Assembly: GCA_030745835.1 (NCBI GenBank)
Contig: JASLNU010000010.1
Span: 14,201 to 78,200 of the forward strand
Direction of reading: 5' to 3'
Source: GCA-2687515 sp002687515
GTDB lineage: Bacteria; Pseudomonadota; Alphaproteobacteria; Rhodospirillales; UBA2165
Length of the DNA stretch: 64,000 nucleotides
The number at the start of each line of letters is the position of its first letter. Position 1 is the first letter of the stretch. Of this stretch, positions 18,802 through 27,119 are shown one piece after another. The translations under genes and the position numbers were made by a program. The notes under the pieces were generated by a model. It was not told where the DNA came from. It worked only from the letters and a program-made list of their open reading frames with translations, and ran no database searches.

Positions 18802-20037
18802 TCAGGTGTCTTCCAGGACAATATCGAGTCCATCGACCGCTTCGGCGAAAGAGCCCAATTGGTGGTCCTGGACGCCCAAGAAGATTGGATCGCTGTTGCC
18901 GCGATAGATGTTGATCTTGGCGTTATAGGCGTTGCGGGTCAGCCCGTGCTTATCGGTAACCAGGTATTTTTTTACCGTGTAGCTGTCGTCGCTGGCGCGC
19001 TCGCCGGTCAGGTAGCATTTGATCGCCTCGACCGGCTCTCCGGACAGCACCAGTCCCTTGAGGCTGGAAAGCGTCTCCTGGGTGCGTTCGATGAAATCGA
19101 CGGTATCGACCCGGCTCGAGGTTCCGCTATCGGCGCCCGGCATCGGCACATCGAAATCGCCGACCACCACTTGCCCGGGCACGGTCCGTTCGATCAGGCG
19201 GGCAAGTTCGATGGTCACGTCGCCGACGATATAGCTGTAGATGGTCGGGTTGAGGCCCTCGGACTGGTAAAATTCGTAATGTCCGCCGACATGGAATGCG
19301 GCGCGCAGGAGCGGCGTGACATTGCCGCTGGATTTGCCGCGGGCGATGGCGTTGTCGGCGAGCACCAAATGCATGAAGTGGTAAAGATTAATATTGGCCT
19401 GGATCGAACGGTCACGGTTCCAGATGTAGAAGCCGTCGCCGGTGGTGGTGCGCGCGAAGCTGATATCGATCTTTTTCGACAGCATCTTGGAATGGGCAGC
19501 GTTCACCGAATAGGACAGGCTGTTGAGTTGGGTAACCTGCTCCAACGGTGAAATCAGCGAGAAGCCGACAATGTCAAAGAGGGCGACGGCGCGATCCCCG
19601 ACAAAGGTGATGCCGTACCGTTTGACGATTTCACTGATATCTTCGGCGAAGTTTTCGCAATCGGCATCCAGTTGCACCGGCGTCGGCGGGAATCCCAAGG
19701 TCTGGCAACGCTTGTGCAACATCTCATGGGTCAATTGTTTATCGCCGCCGAGGATGTCTTGAACCAAACCCTGCCGTTCGCTGGCCGTGTCGCCGCCGCG
19801 CTCCCGTGCCGGGTCCAATCCGCCGGCGATCACATAATGGGGCACCACCAGCAATTCGATGCCGCTCTCGCCGGGGCACCAGCCCAGCACCAGGTTGCGC
19901 CCCAGGTTCCAAATATCGTGCAGCGCCGATTCCAGGGCGGCCAGGAAAATCGGGTGCGAGGCATCTGTTTCGGTTTCGGTTACCGAAATTTCCGTCGGTT
20001 CGGACGCTTTGCCCAATCGTCTGATCGGTCCGGGCAC
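18802..20037 (-). CDS. Nucleotidyl-cyclase-like protein (class III catalytic domain homologue)
   Basis: About 411 residues. The centre resembles a class III adenylate/guanylate cyclase domain: ALFDIVGFS (first metal Asp), TTGDGFYIW (second metal loop), then AAFHVGGHYEF and YSYIVGDVTIELARLIE. The flanking N- and C-terminal parts I do not recognise, and no membrane segment is seen. The frame stays open to 20208, but that extension translates the antisense-free body of tRNA-Leu (the well-known false MAELVDARDSKS start). GTG at 20035-20037, with AGGG seven bases upstream, is the best true start. Activity is uncertain because the substrate-specifying residues are not obvious. Confidence 0.7.
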   Translation of the reverse strand: MPGPIRRLGKASEPTEISVTETETDASHPIFLAALESALHDIWNLGRNLVLGWCPGESGIELLVVPHYVIAGGLDPARERGGDTASERQGLVQDILGGDKQLTHEMLHKRCQTLGFPPTPVQLDADCENFAEDISEIVKRYGITFVGDRAVALFDIVGFSLISPLEQVTQLNSLSYSVNAAHSKMLSKKIDISFARTTTGDGFYIWNRDRSIQANINLYHFMHLVLADNAIARGKSSGNVTPLLRAAFHVGGHYEFYQSEGLNPTIYSYIVGDVTIELARLIERTVPGQVVVGDFDVPMPGADSGTSSRVDTVDFIERTQETLSSLKGLVLSGEPVEAIKCYLTGERASDDSYTVKKYLVTDKHGLTRNAYNAKINIYRGNSDPIFLGVQDHQLGSFAEAVDGLDIVLEDT

Positions 20038-20130
20038 GTGGTCACCCTGTCGATAAACTGGATCGTACACCCGAGAGGATGGCGTTTCCTTCGGCAAATA
20101 TCCAGGAAAATACGACCTGGCTCCGGATGG

Positions 20131-20214
20131 TGCGGGCGGAGAGACTCGAACTCTCACTCTGTCACCAGAACGGGATTTTGAATCCCGCGCGTCTACCAGT
20201 TCCGCCACGCCCGC
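20131..20214 (-). tRNA. tRNA-Leu (anticodon CAA)
   Basis: On the minus strand the 5' acceptor GCGGGCG (20208-20214) pairs with CGCCCGC (20132-20138). The D arm GGCGGAACTGGTAGACGC, a CAA anticodon in a seven-base loop, a long variable arm typical of leucine tRNA, and the T loop GTTCGAGTC are all present. The CCA tail is encoded at 20128-20130. Confidence 0.96.
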
Positions 20215-20240
20215 GTGCGCGCACCATCTCGCGGGCCGGG

Positions 20241-20268
20241 ATCATAGCGTCGCGCGCCGCCGGGTCAA
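20241..20268 (-). promoter_or_regulatory. Sigma-70-type promoter of tRNA-Leu
   Basis: On the minus strand TTGACC and TATGAT are separated by 16 bases and lie about 27 bases upstream of the tRNA 5' end. This matches a strong housekeeping promoter and may also supply transcription to the cyclase-like gene downstream. Confidence 0.65.
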
Positions 20269-20411
20269 CCGTCTGCACCACCAATTTTTCCACCCGGGGA
20301 ACCGTTTGCGGGGCCAATTGCCAAGCCATGACGAACCGGTTAACAAGGCTGCACGGCGCCGGCTGGCGCGCGCTTGAAAACAAGTCGGATACAAGGGAAG
20401 CGGGACCGGGA

Positions 20412-20993
20412 ATGTTGCGCCGCCTCTACGATTGGACCCTCGATCTTTCCCGGCACCCGCACGCGCTTTGGGCGCTGGCCATCGTTTCCTTCGTCGAAAG
20501 TTCGGTGTTTCCGATCCCGCCCGACATCATGCTTATTCCGATGGTATTGGCGGCGCGCGACCGGGCCTGGCTGATCGCCGCGGTGTGTACGGCGGCGTCG
20601 GTTGCCGGCGGCCTCCTCGGCTATCTGATCGGCGCCTTCCTGTTCGATCAGGTCGGCCAGCCGGTGCTTGAGTTCTATAGCTATGCCCCCCGCTTCGAAG
20701 AATTCCGCGCCGCCTACAATGAATGGGGCGCCTGGGCCGTGTTTACCGCTGGCATCACCCCGTTCCCCTATAAGGTGATTACCATTTTGAGCGGTGTTAC
20801 CGGGCTCGATCCGCTGGTCTTCACGCTGTCCTCGATCCTGGCGCGCGGCGTCCGCTTTTTCCTGGTGGCGGCGCTTTTATGGAAATTCGGCGCGCCCATC
20901 CGCGGCTTCATCGAAGCCCGCCTCGGATTGCTGTTCACAATATTCATTATCCTTCTGTTCGGCGGTTTTCTTGCCGCCAAATTATTCCTATAA
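20412..20993 (+). CDS. DedA/YqaA-type (SNARE-associated/VTT domain) membrane protein
   Basis: A 193-residue inner-membrane protein with several hydrophobic helices and the family-like segments FVESSVFPIPPDIMLIP and FTAGITPFPYKVITILSG. DedA-type proteins are linked to phospholipid flipping and envelope homeostasis. The ATG at 20412-20414 follows GGGACCGGGA; the open frame to 20079 crosses the tRNA gene region and is not coding. It lies six bases upstream of dsbB, so they are probably one operon (dedA-dsbB-coq7). Confidence 0.85.
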   Translation: MLRRLYDWTLDLSRHPHALWALAIVSFVESSVFPIPPDIMLIPMVLAARDRAWLIAAVCTAASVAGGLLGYLIGAFLFDQVGQPVLEFYSYAPRFEEFRAAYNEWGAWAVFTAGITPFPYKVITILSGVTGLDPLVFTLSSILARGVRFFLVAALLWKFGAPIRGFIEARLGLLFTIFIILLFGGFLAAKLFL

Positions 20994-20999
20994 ATTTGT

Positions 21000-21506
21000 A
21001 TGCTTGAAATCGGCATAAAACGATTGACGCCGCCGATATTGCTGGCCGGTTTGTTGGCCGCCGGCGCCGGGCCGCTGATTATCGCCCTCGGCGCGCAGTA
21101 TCTGGGCGGGCTGGAGCCCTGCATCCTCTGCCAGTATCAGCGCATTCCCTATTGGACGGTGATCGGCCTGGCGGCGGCCGGGCTGTTGGTCGAAAGCGCC
21201 GACCGGCGCGGGATTTTTCTACTTGCGGCGGCGGTTTTCGCAGCCGGCGCGGCGCTTGCCTTCTATCATGTCGGGGTCGAACAGCATTGGTGGGCTTCGG
21301 CCGCCAACTGCGGCGCCGGCGCGCCGCTGCCGGGCAGTTTCGAAGCCTTCCGGGCGACGCCCTTGAAACCGTTGACCAAAGCCTGCGATGAAGTGGATTG
21401 GACCCTGTTCGGGCTGTCGATGACGGTCTACAATACCGCCGTCTCGCTTTTCCTGGCGGCGGCCAGCATCTTTGCGGCAAGCCGCATGAAGACAAATGCA
21501 AGTTGA
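21000..21506 (+). CDS. dsbB: Disulfide bond formation protein B
   Basis: A 168-residue four-helix membrane protein that reoxidises DsbA using quinone. The first Cys pair is CILC at 41-44, just before the conserved QRIPYW. The second pair is in the large periplasmic loop (ANCGAG and KACDEVDW). Full length. It overlaps or abuts coq7, a ubiquinone biosynthesis gene, a functionally sensible neighbour because ubiquinone is the DsbB electron acceptor. Confidence 0.94.
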   Translation: MLEIGIKRLTPPILLAGLLAAGAGPLIIALGAQYLGGLEPCILCQYQRIPYWTVIGLAAAGLLVESADRRGIFLLAAAVFAAGAALAFYHVGVEQHWWASAANCGAGAPLPGSFEAFRATPLKPLTKACDEVDWTLFGLSMTVYNTAVSLFLAAASIFAASRMKTNAS

Positions 21507-21513
21507 GGTATCT

Positions 21514-22071
21514 GTGAAAAACACCCTCGCCCGTCTCGGCCCGCTGCCGGGCGATCCGTCGGCGGCCGAATTGACCGAGCGCATGATTCGCGTCGATCAG
21601 GCCGGCGAATATGGCGCCAAGCGGATTTACGCCGGGCAACTTGCGGTGCTCGGCGATGGCAAGGATGGCCCCATGTTGCGCGAGATGGCGGAAACCGAGG
21701 AACGGCACCTGGCGAGATTCAATGAAATGATTGCCCAGCGTCAGATCAGGCCAACGGCGCTACAGCCGGTCTGGCATCTGGCCGGCTTCGCCCTCGGCGC
21801 CGGCAGCGCGCTGATCGGGCGCGAAGCGGCGATGGCCTGCACCGTCGCCGTCGAGGAAGTGATCGAAGAGCATTACTGGGGCCAATCGGAAATTCTGGGC
21901 GACCAAGAGGCCGAGTTGAAAACCGTGATCGAAGAGTTTCGCGCCGACGAGATTGCCCATAAGCAAAGTGCCATCGAAGCCGGGGCCGAGAAAGCGCCCG
22001 CCTATCCGCTCTTGTCGGCGGCGGTCAAAACCGGCTCGCGCCTGGCCATTTGGCTGTCCGAGCGGATCTAG
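21514..22071 (+). CDS. coq7: Demethoxyubiquinone hydroxylase (Coq7 family)
   Basis: About 185 residues, a diiron hydroxylase of ubiquinone biosynthesis, membrane-associated. Iron ligands are in RVDQAGEYGA, ETEERHL, EEVIEEHY and FRADEIAH. GTG at 21514 is chosen because GAGG (21505-21508) sits five bases upstream; an in-frame ATG at 21496 would overlap the dsbB stop and has a poorer ribosome site, but cannot be excluded. Repeat copy 2 begins four bases after its stop. Confidence 0.93.
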   Translation: MKNTLARLGPLPGDPSAAELTERMIRVDQAGEYGAKRIYAGQLAVLGDGKDGPMLREMAETEERHLARFNEMIAQRQIRPTALQPVWHLAGFALGAGSALIGREAAMACTVAVEEVIEEHYWGQSEILGDQEAELKTVIEEFRADEIAHKQSAIEAGAEKAPAYPLLSAAVKTGSRLAIWLSERI

Positions 22072-22074
22072 TGG

Positions 22075-22390
22075 CCTGTATCATCTATTTTGCACCCCTA
22101 CGACGGCGTTGCGAGGTTTCCGGCGAGGAGCGCGCCGCGCCGTGGTGCCGATCCACCACAAGTGGTGCGCGACGATGTCCGGGAGCCTTGCAACGCCGCC
22201 CTCTGGGTCGTTTTTCCCGTCCCCTCGGGGGTCGCGGGGGCGCCCCCCGCATTTGGAGTCGGGGGGACACCCCCCGGTGGCCCCCGGGGGTGTCGGAAGG
22301 GCTTGCCGATGGGCCCGCATCGCCGGCGCCCCTCCTCCTACCGGGGAAACGGGAAAAACGATCGTAGGGGTACATTATAGATGATAAAGG
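22075..22390 (+). repeat. Y-structured repeat element, copy 2 (316 bp)
   Basis: Outer inverted repeats are 22075-22103 with 22362-22390 (25 of 29 pairs). Hairpin 1 pairs 22105-22123 with 22179-22197 (16 of 19, the mismatches being G-T type). Hairpin 2 pairs around GTCGTTTTTCCCGT with ACGGGAAAAACGAT. Hairpin tips carry the family cores GGCGAGGAGCGCG ... GCGCGACGATGTCC and GCTTGCCGATGG ... GCATCGCCGGCGC ... CCTACCGG. It is longer than the other copies because hairpin 2 has an extra GC-rich insertion (about 22220-22275). The right arm contains the start codon of the following permease. Confidence 0.85.
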
Positions 22391-23280
22391 CCACTCGCTT
22401 GGGCGCCATCCCCGCCTCGCGGTTTTCGCCGATCGTCATTGCATCACTTTGGATGACGGCGACATTGCTGTCCTTTGCCGCCATGGCCATCGCCGGGCGC
22501 GAACTGTCGGACACCATGAGCACCTTCGAGATTCTATTTTTCCGCGCTCTGGTGGCGACGCTGATCGTGCTTGCGCTGATTCCCCGGCAAGGCATTGCCG
22601 CTCTTAGGACCCGGCATATTTCGTTACATTTCCTGCGCAATACAATTCATTTTGGCGCCCAGTACGGATGGTTCCTGGGCATTTCGCTACTGCCCCTGGC
22701 GACCGTTTTTTCACTGGAATTCACGACCCCGATCTGGGGCGCCCTTTTGGCTGTCTTATTCCTCGGCGAAAAGTTGAACCGGGGCCGCGTTATCGCCATC
22801 GTTTTTGGTTTCGGCGGCGTCCTGATCATCCTGCGTCCCGGCGGCGAAGCCATCGACATCGCATCGCTGGCGGTCCTCGGCGCGGCGTTCGGTTACGCGG
22901 TTTCCTATATCACCACCAAGAAACTGTCGGCATTCGATACGCCCTTCGCCGTCATTTTTTACATGAATTTGATTCAATTGCCCCTTGGGCTGGTGCCGGC
23001 CCTGTCCGGCTGGGTGGCGCCCACGGTGGCCGACATTCCCTGGATTCTGTTGGTCGGCGTTACCGGGCTGGCCGCGCATTATTCGATGACGCGGGCCTTC
23101 AGGCTGGCCGACGCCACATTGATTCTGCCCATCGATTTCCTGCGGTTGCCGTTGATTGCGGTGGTCGGCTTCTTTTTCTACGCGGAAGCCGTCGACCTGG
23201 CGCTGTTCGCCGGCGCCATAATTATCTTCGGCGGTAATTATTATAATATCCAATTGGAGGCGCGGCGCGCCGGCGACTGA
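22381..23280 (+). CDS. EamA family (DMT superfamily) permease
   Basis: A 299-residue inner-membrane protein with two EamA repeats and about ten helices; the first helix begins near residue 17. The ATG at 22381 lies inside the right arm of repeat copy 2, and no Shine-Dalgarno is visible there; the only other in-frame choices would cut into the first helix. The element may therefore have replaced the original leader, and the translation start is the uncertain part. Substrate unknown. Confidence 0.85.
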   Translation: MIKATRLGAIPASRFSPIVIASLWMTATLLSFAAMAIAGRELSDTMSTFEILFFRALVATLIVLALIPRQGIAALRTRHISLHFLRNTIHFGAQYGWFLGISLLPLATVFSLEFTTPIWGALLAVLFLGEKLNRGRVIAIVFGFGGVLIILRPGGEAIDIASLAVLGAAFGYAVSYITTKKLSAFDTPFAVIFYMNLIQLPLGLVPALSGWVAPTVADIPWILLVGVTGLAAHYSMTRAFRLADATLILPIDFLRLPLIAVVGFFFYAEAVDLALFAGAIIIFGGNYYNIQLEARRAGD

Positions 23281-23312
23281 TACCGATGCCGGCACCGATG
23301 CCGGAAAAGGCG

Positions 23313-23795
23313 CTAAAGTTGGGCGAGCATGGCCTCGGCGCTTGAGATTTCGAAGGCGCCCGGCTCCTCGATATTCAATGTTTTGACGACGCCGTTCTCG
23401 ACCAGCATGGAGAAGCGCTGGCAGCGGGTTCCCAATCCCGGACCCGAGGCATCGAAATCCAAGCCCAGCGCCCTGGCGAACTCGGCGTTGCCGTCGGCCA
23501 CCATCATCACCTTGCCGCCGACATTCTGATCGGCGCCCCAGGCAGCCATGACAAAAGCGTCGTTGACCGCGACGCAGATTATGCTATCGACGCCCTTGGC
23601 GCTGATGGCGCCGGCGTTCTGGACGTAACCGGGCAGGTGCTTGGCGGAACAGGTCGGCGTAAATGCGCCGGGAAGGCCGAAAAGAACCACCGTTTTACCG
23701 AGAAACAATTCTTCGGCGCCGACCTGCTGGATTCCGGCATCGTCCTGGTAGCGCAATGTGGCGCCGGGAATCCGGTCGCCGACGCTTATGGTCAT
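23313..23795 (-). CDS. Peroxiredoxin (Prx5 / AhpC-TSA family)
   Basis: A 160-residue cytosolic thiol peroxidase reducing hydroperoxides. The peroxidatic Cys is at 49 in PGAFTPTCS, and the family segment GVDSIICVAVNDAFVM follows. The RCQRFSMLVENG region is typical of Prx5. AAGGAAA precedes the ATG at 23793-23795. A clear promoter with an adjoining palindrome lies upstream (see separate entry), suggesting regulated expression. Confidence 0.94.
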   Translation of the reverse strand: MTISVGDRIPGATLRYQDDAGIQQVGAEELFLGKTVVLFGLPGAFTPTCSAKHLPGYVQNAGAISAKGVDSIICVAVNDAFVMAAWGADQNVGGKVMMVADGNAEFARALGLDFDASGPGLGTRCQRFSMLVENGVVKTLNIEEPGAFEISSAEAMLAQL

Positions 23796-23853
23796 CGTAT
23801 GAATTTCCTTGGTTTAAGCTAGTTGTATGGGCACCATGGTCCCGCGGCGCAAC

Positions 23854-23899
23854 TTTATAGGCGGTCAGACAGCCTGTAGCAAATTGGAATTGTTCCAAT
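23854..23899 (-). promoter_or_regulatory. Peroxiredoxin promoter with abutting palindromic operator
   Basis: On the minus strand TTGCTA (23877-23882) and TATAAA (23854-23859) are exactly 17 bases apart, a good sigma-70 promoter 59 bases upstream of the start codon. Immediately upstream of the -35 is the perfect palindrome ATTGGAA-TTG-TTCCAAT (23883-23899), a position typical of an activator site. The regulator is unknown. Confidence 0.65.
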
Positions 23900-23954
23900 C
23901 TTACAACAATTTTGTGGCTAATAGGCCAGCGGCCGAGCGGTAAAGGGTGGCGCC

Positions 23955-26162
23955 TTATTTCCGGGTGGTGGCCAGCGCGTTCGCCGAGGCCTTCGCCAGC
24001 CCGTCCAGGACAAAGCCCGCCGTCAATAGCTCGGGCAAAACCAGGCCGTTTTCCATGCCCGGCCCGTAAACGGCATTAAACGGAATGCCAAAACGCCCGA
24101 AGCTTTTCAGGTAAGCGGTGATCTTGGGGTCGGGGCGCGTCCAATCGCCCTGCATGGCGACCACTTTATCGCTGGAAAGAAGTTCGAACACCTGGCCACG
24201 GTTGAGGACCGCGGCCTTGTTGACCTGGCAGGTGATGCACCATTCCGCCGTGATGTCGACGAACACGGTCTTGCCCTCGGCGACCAGGCGCGGGATGGCT
24301 TCGGGGTCGAAGGCCCGCCAATGGGCGGCGCTTTTAGATGCCGCCAATTGGGCATGGACCGGCGCATATTGATAGGGGGCCGCGAATGCGGCCAGGATAA
24401 CGGCGATCAGGCCAACCGTTGCCAGCCGCCGCGACAAAGCCCGGCCACGCTCGCGTCCGACCAGAAGGGCGCCGATTACGACCATCAAAGCGCCGACGAT
24501 CAGCGCCGCTTCCAGGCCAAGCTGTACCGCCAGTACCGACAACAGCCACACTGCCGTGGCGGCGAGCGCCAGACCCAGCACCTGTTTCATGCGGATCATC
24601 CAGTTGCCCGGCTTGGGCAACCGTGACGCAAGGCCCGGCGCCAATGCGATCAAAATGAAGGGCAAGGCCATGCCCAGTCCGAGCGCCGCGAAAATCAGAA
24701 ATATGTCAACCGTGCGTCCGGCCAGCGCGAAGCCGACGGCGGTGCCCAGGAATGGCGCCGAACATGGCGTCGCCAGCACGGTGGCAAAGGCGCCGGTGGC
24801 GAAGTTGCCGCCGAAGCTTTGGTGGTCGGCCTTGGTGCCGCCGCCGCCGGCCAGATCACCGACCAGCGATGGCAGGCGCAATTCGAACAGGCCCCATAGG
24901 TTATAGGCGAACAATGTAACGATGACGGTCAGCCCGACGATAAACCAGGGATGCTGAAACTGGATGCCCCAACCGACGGCGGTGCCCGCCGCTTTGAGCC
25001 CGGCCAGCCCGGCGGCGATCACCATGAACGAAAAAACTATACCGAGCGAGGAGGCGGCAAAGCTTTTGCGGATGACCCTCTTTTCGGCGCCGCCATGAGC
25101 GGCGAAGCTGAGCACCTTGAGCGAGATTACCGGCAGCACGCAGGGCATGAGATTGAGGATAAGGCCGCCGATCACGGCCAGCGCCAGGATCAGGGGCAGG
25201 GATATCGGCAGCTGCCCACCGCTGGGCGCGGCGGCGGGCCCCCTGCCCACGTTGAGTGCCCGTTCCGCCGAACGATTGCCGTCGATAAGAGTCAGGCGCA
25301 ATTTCGCCTGTTCGATTGTGCTGTCCTCTTCCAAGGTTACCGGAACCTTGAGCGTCGCCTTTTTGCCGCCGTCCGAAAGCCGCACCTCGGGTGCCGCGAA
25401 GAAAGCCAGTTCCGGCCCCTCGATGAAGATGTCGGGCTTTTGGAACGGAACCTGGCTGCTCGCCAACACGCGCACGAAACCCTTGCGGATGTCCTTGTCC
25501 ACCTGGCGCACAGGGCCCGCTGTTTCGATGCGCTCGATGCTAAGGCCGTGTTTGGCGCCGTCGCCCGGAACCAGATTTGCGAATTTATTGATCAACTGAA
25601 AATGCCGGGTTGGCTCGCCGGCGCCCGGCGCAAGATCCAGCGCCAGGTTGGTCTGATAGGGAATGCAGATATCGTCGCAGGTCAGGTAATCGAGGGCGGC
25701 GCGCAATTTTAAGGGGCGCCCCGGTTGCTTCAGGCGCACCGATATGGGGAATACAACTTCCTTCTTGTATCCCATGGTCTGGAAACCCAGGACCTCGAAG
25801 CGGGACGGCGCCGGCCAGGCAAAGTCCACAGCCCCAAGATTCTCCGATTGCTTCCAATCCAGGCGCGGCGGGAATCCGGCATCCCCGGGATTCCGCCAAT
25901 AGATTTTCCAGCCCTTCTTCAACTTGAAATGCAGGCCAAGACGGATGGTTTTTTCGGTTCCGGTTCCGCCCAGCGCCGAGATCAGGCGGATCGAGGTTTG
26001 TTCGGTCTTGATCCAGGGCGAGGCGGTGGCCTCGGGCGCCGCGGCCGAAGCCGGCGTTCCGGCCGCCCAGCCACCCAGCAATAGGCCGCCAAGCAACAGA
26101 CCGCCAGCCAATAGACCGTTAGCGGTGGCCGGGAATCCTGGTCGGGAAGGTTTTTTGTTCAT
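23955..26162 (-). CDS. dsbD: DsbD-family thiol:disulfide interchange protein
   Basis: A 735-residue protein carrying reducing power from the cytoplasm to the periplasm. An N-terminal signal peptide is followed by an immunoglobulin-like DsbD-N domain (about 45-280), the CcdA-like membrane domain (about 325-600, with NLMPCVLPV and TPCSAPFLG), and a C-terminal thioredoxin domain with CITC after FVDITAEW. ATG at 26160-26162 is chosen over 26225 to give a proper signal peptide. That signal holds a repeated LLxGG pattern encoded by an imperfect DNA repeat near 26076-26118. Its neighbourhood (peroxiredoxin) suggests redox maintenance. Confidence 0.92.
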   Translation of the reverse strand: MNKKPSRPGFPATANGLLAGGLLLGGLLLGGWAAGTPASAAAPEATASPWIKTEQTSIRLISALGGTGTEKTIRLGLHFKLKKGWKIYWRNPGDAGFPPRLDWKQSENLGAVDFAWPAPSRFEVLGFQTMGYKKEVVFPISVRLKQPGRPLKLRAALDYLTCDDICIPYQTNLALDLAPGAGEPTRHFQLINKFANLVPGDGAKHGLSIERIETAGPVRQVDKDIRKGFVRVLASSQVPFQKPDIFIEGPELAFFAAPEVRLSDGGKKATLKVPVTLEEDSTIEQAKLRLTLIDGNRSAERALNVGRGPAAAPSGGQLPISLPLILALAVIGGLILNLMPCVLPVISLKVLSFAAHGGAEKRVIRKSFAASSLGIVFSFMVIAAGLAGLKAAGTAVGWGIQFQHPWFIVGLTVIVTLFAYNLWGLFELRLPSLVGDLAGGGGTKADHQSFGGNFATGAFATVLATPCSAPFLGTAVGFALAGRTVDIFLIFAALGLGMALPFILIALAPGLASRLPKPGNWMIRMKQVLGLALAATAVWLLSVLAVQLGLEAALIVGALMVVIGALLVGRERGRALSRRLATVGLIAVILAAFAAPYQYAPVHAQLAASKSAAHWRAFDPEAIPRLVAEGKTVFVDITAEWCITCQVNKAAVLNRGQVFELLSSDKVVAMQGDWTRPDPKITAYLKSFGRFGIPFNAVYGPGMENGLVLPELLTAGFVLDGLAKASANALATTRK

Positions 26163-26408
26163 TCTTGACCCAGTATGCGCGCGTTTTACACGATGATAAA
26201 TGCCAATGGGCGGCGAAACTTCCATCCGCCACCTTTCCTTATATAGATTTGGGCTGGCTCATTGGAACCGATGTTCGGGCCGCCTCACGTGAACTTTACC
26301 GTTTGTGCGGATGACCTATTGCACGGCGGTGGCGACGGCCCTTCCCAATGTTATGCGCCTGTGCCAAAATACCGGTGTCGTAGGCCGAATTCTTGTTGCG
26401 AGGTTTCC

Positions 26409-26984
26409 ATGCCGATCGATCCTAAATCCGATCCTTATCTCGCCGGACAGCTGTTGATCGCCATGCCGGGCATGCGGGACGAACGTTTTGCCCACACCGT
26501 GATCTATATGTGCGCGCATACCGAAGAGGGCGCCATGGGATTGGTGCTCAATCAAGTTCTCGATTCATTATCTTTCAGCGAACTTCTGAGCCAGCTCGGA
26601 ATCGAGGATGAAACCCCGGAAACCGAGATTCCGGTGCATTTTGGCGGGCCGGTGGAGGCCGGCCGTGGCTTCGTTTTGCACACCACCGACTTCAAACAGG
26701 ATGCGACCCTCGAGGTGGACGGCGAGATCGCCTTGACCGCCACCGTCGATATCCTGAAGGCCATGTCACGCGGCTATGGACCGAGGCGAAGTCTTCTTGC
26801 TCTCGGCTATGCGGGCTGGGGACCAGGCCAGCTGGATCAGGAAATCCGGGCCAACGGCTGGCTGCAGGCGCCGGCCGATTCGCAAATTATTTTCGATTTG
26901 GAAATTGATACCAAATGGGACCGGTCGATCGGCAAGTTGGGCGTCGATCCGCGCATGCTGTCGGACGAAGCCGGGCACGCCTGA
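26409..26984 (+). CDS. YqgE/AlgH family protein
   Basis: A 191-residue protein with the conserved YqgE features: YLAGQLLIAMPGM near the N-terminus, GAMGLVLNQ, VHFGGPVEAGRGFVLH, and GYAGWGPGQLDQEI. Biochemical role is not settled. The ATG at 26409 is chosen since GAGG stands six bases upstream; the open frame to 26262 is unlikely to be translated. The 246-bp gap before it (26163-26408) shows no other gene. Confidence 0.93.
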   Translation: MPIDPKSDPYLAGQLLIAMPGMRDERFAHTVIYMCAHTEEGAMGLVLNQVLDSLSFSELLSQLGIEDETPETEIPVHFGGPVEAGRGFVLHTTDFKQDATLEVDGEIALTATVDILKAMSRGYGPRRSLLALGYAGWGPGQLDQEIRANGWLQAPADSQIIFDLEIDTKWDRSIGKLGVDPRMLSDEAGHA

Positions 26985-27119
26985 ATCTGCGCCGCTATCC
27001 TGATACCGAAACAGGCGCTTTCCGGTTTTGCCAAACGCGGTCTTCGGCTATAGTCTCAAACGAATACCGGTATTATCCGGGAATAATTTCTTAAACCAGG
27101 ACTTGGGAGGGATATAATC

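Noticed and set aside
20038..20208. N-terminal extension of the cyclase-like protein beginning MAELVDARDSKS
   Set aside because: It is the translated sequence of tRNA-Leu, a classic false start.
22050..22384. Several short frames within repeat element copy 2
   Set aside because: They lie in inverted repeats, are Arg/Pro-rich, and have no ribosome sites.
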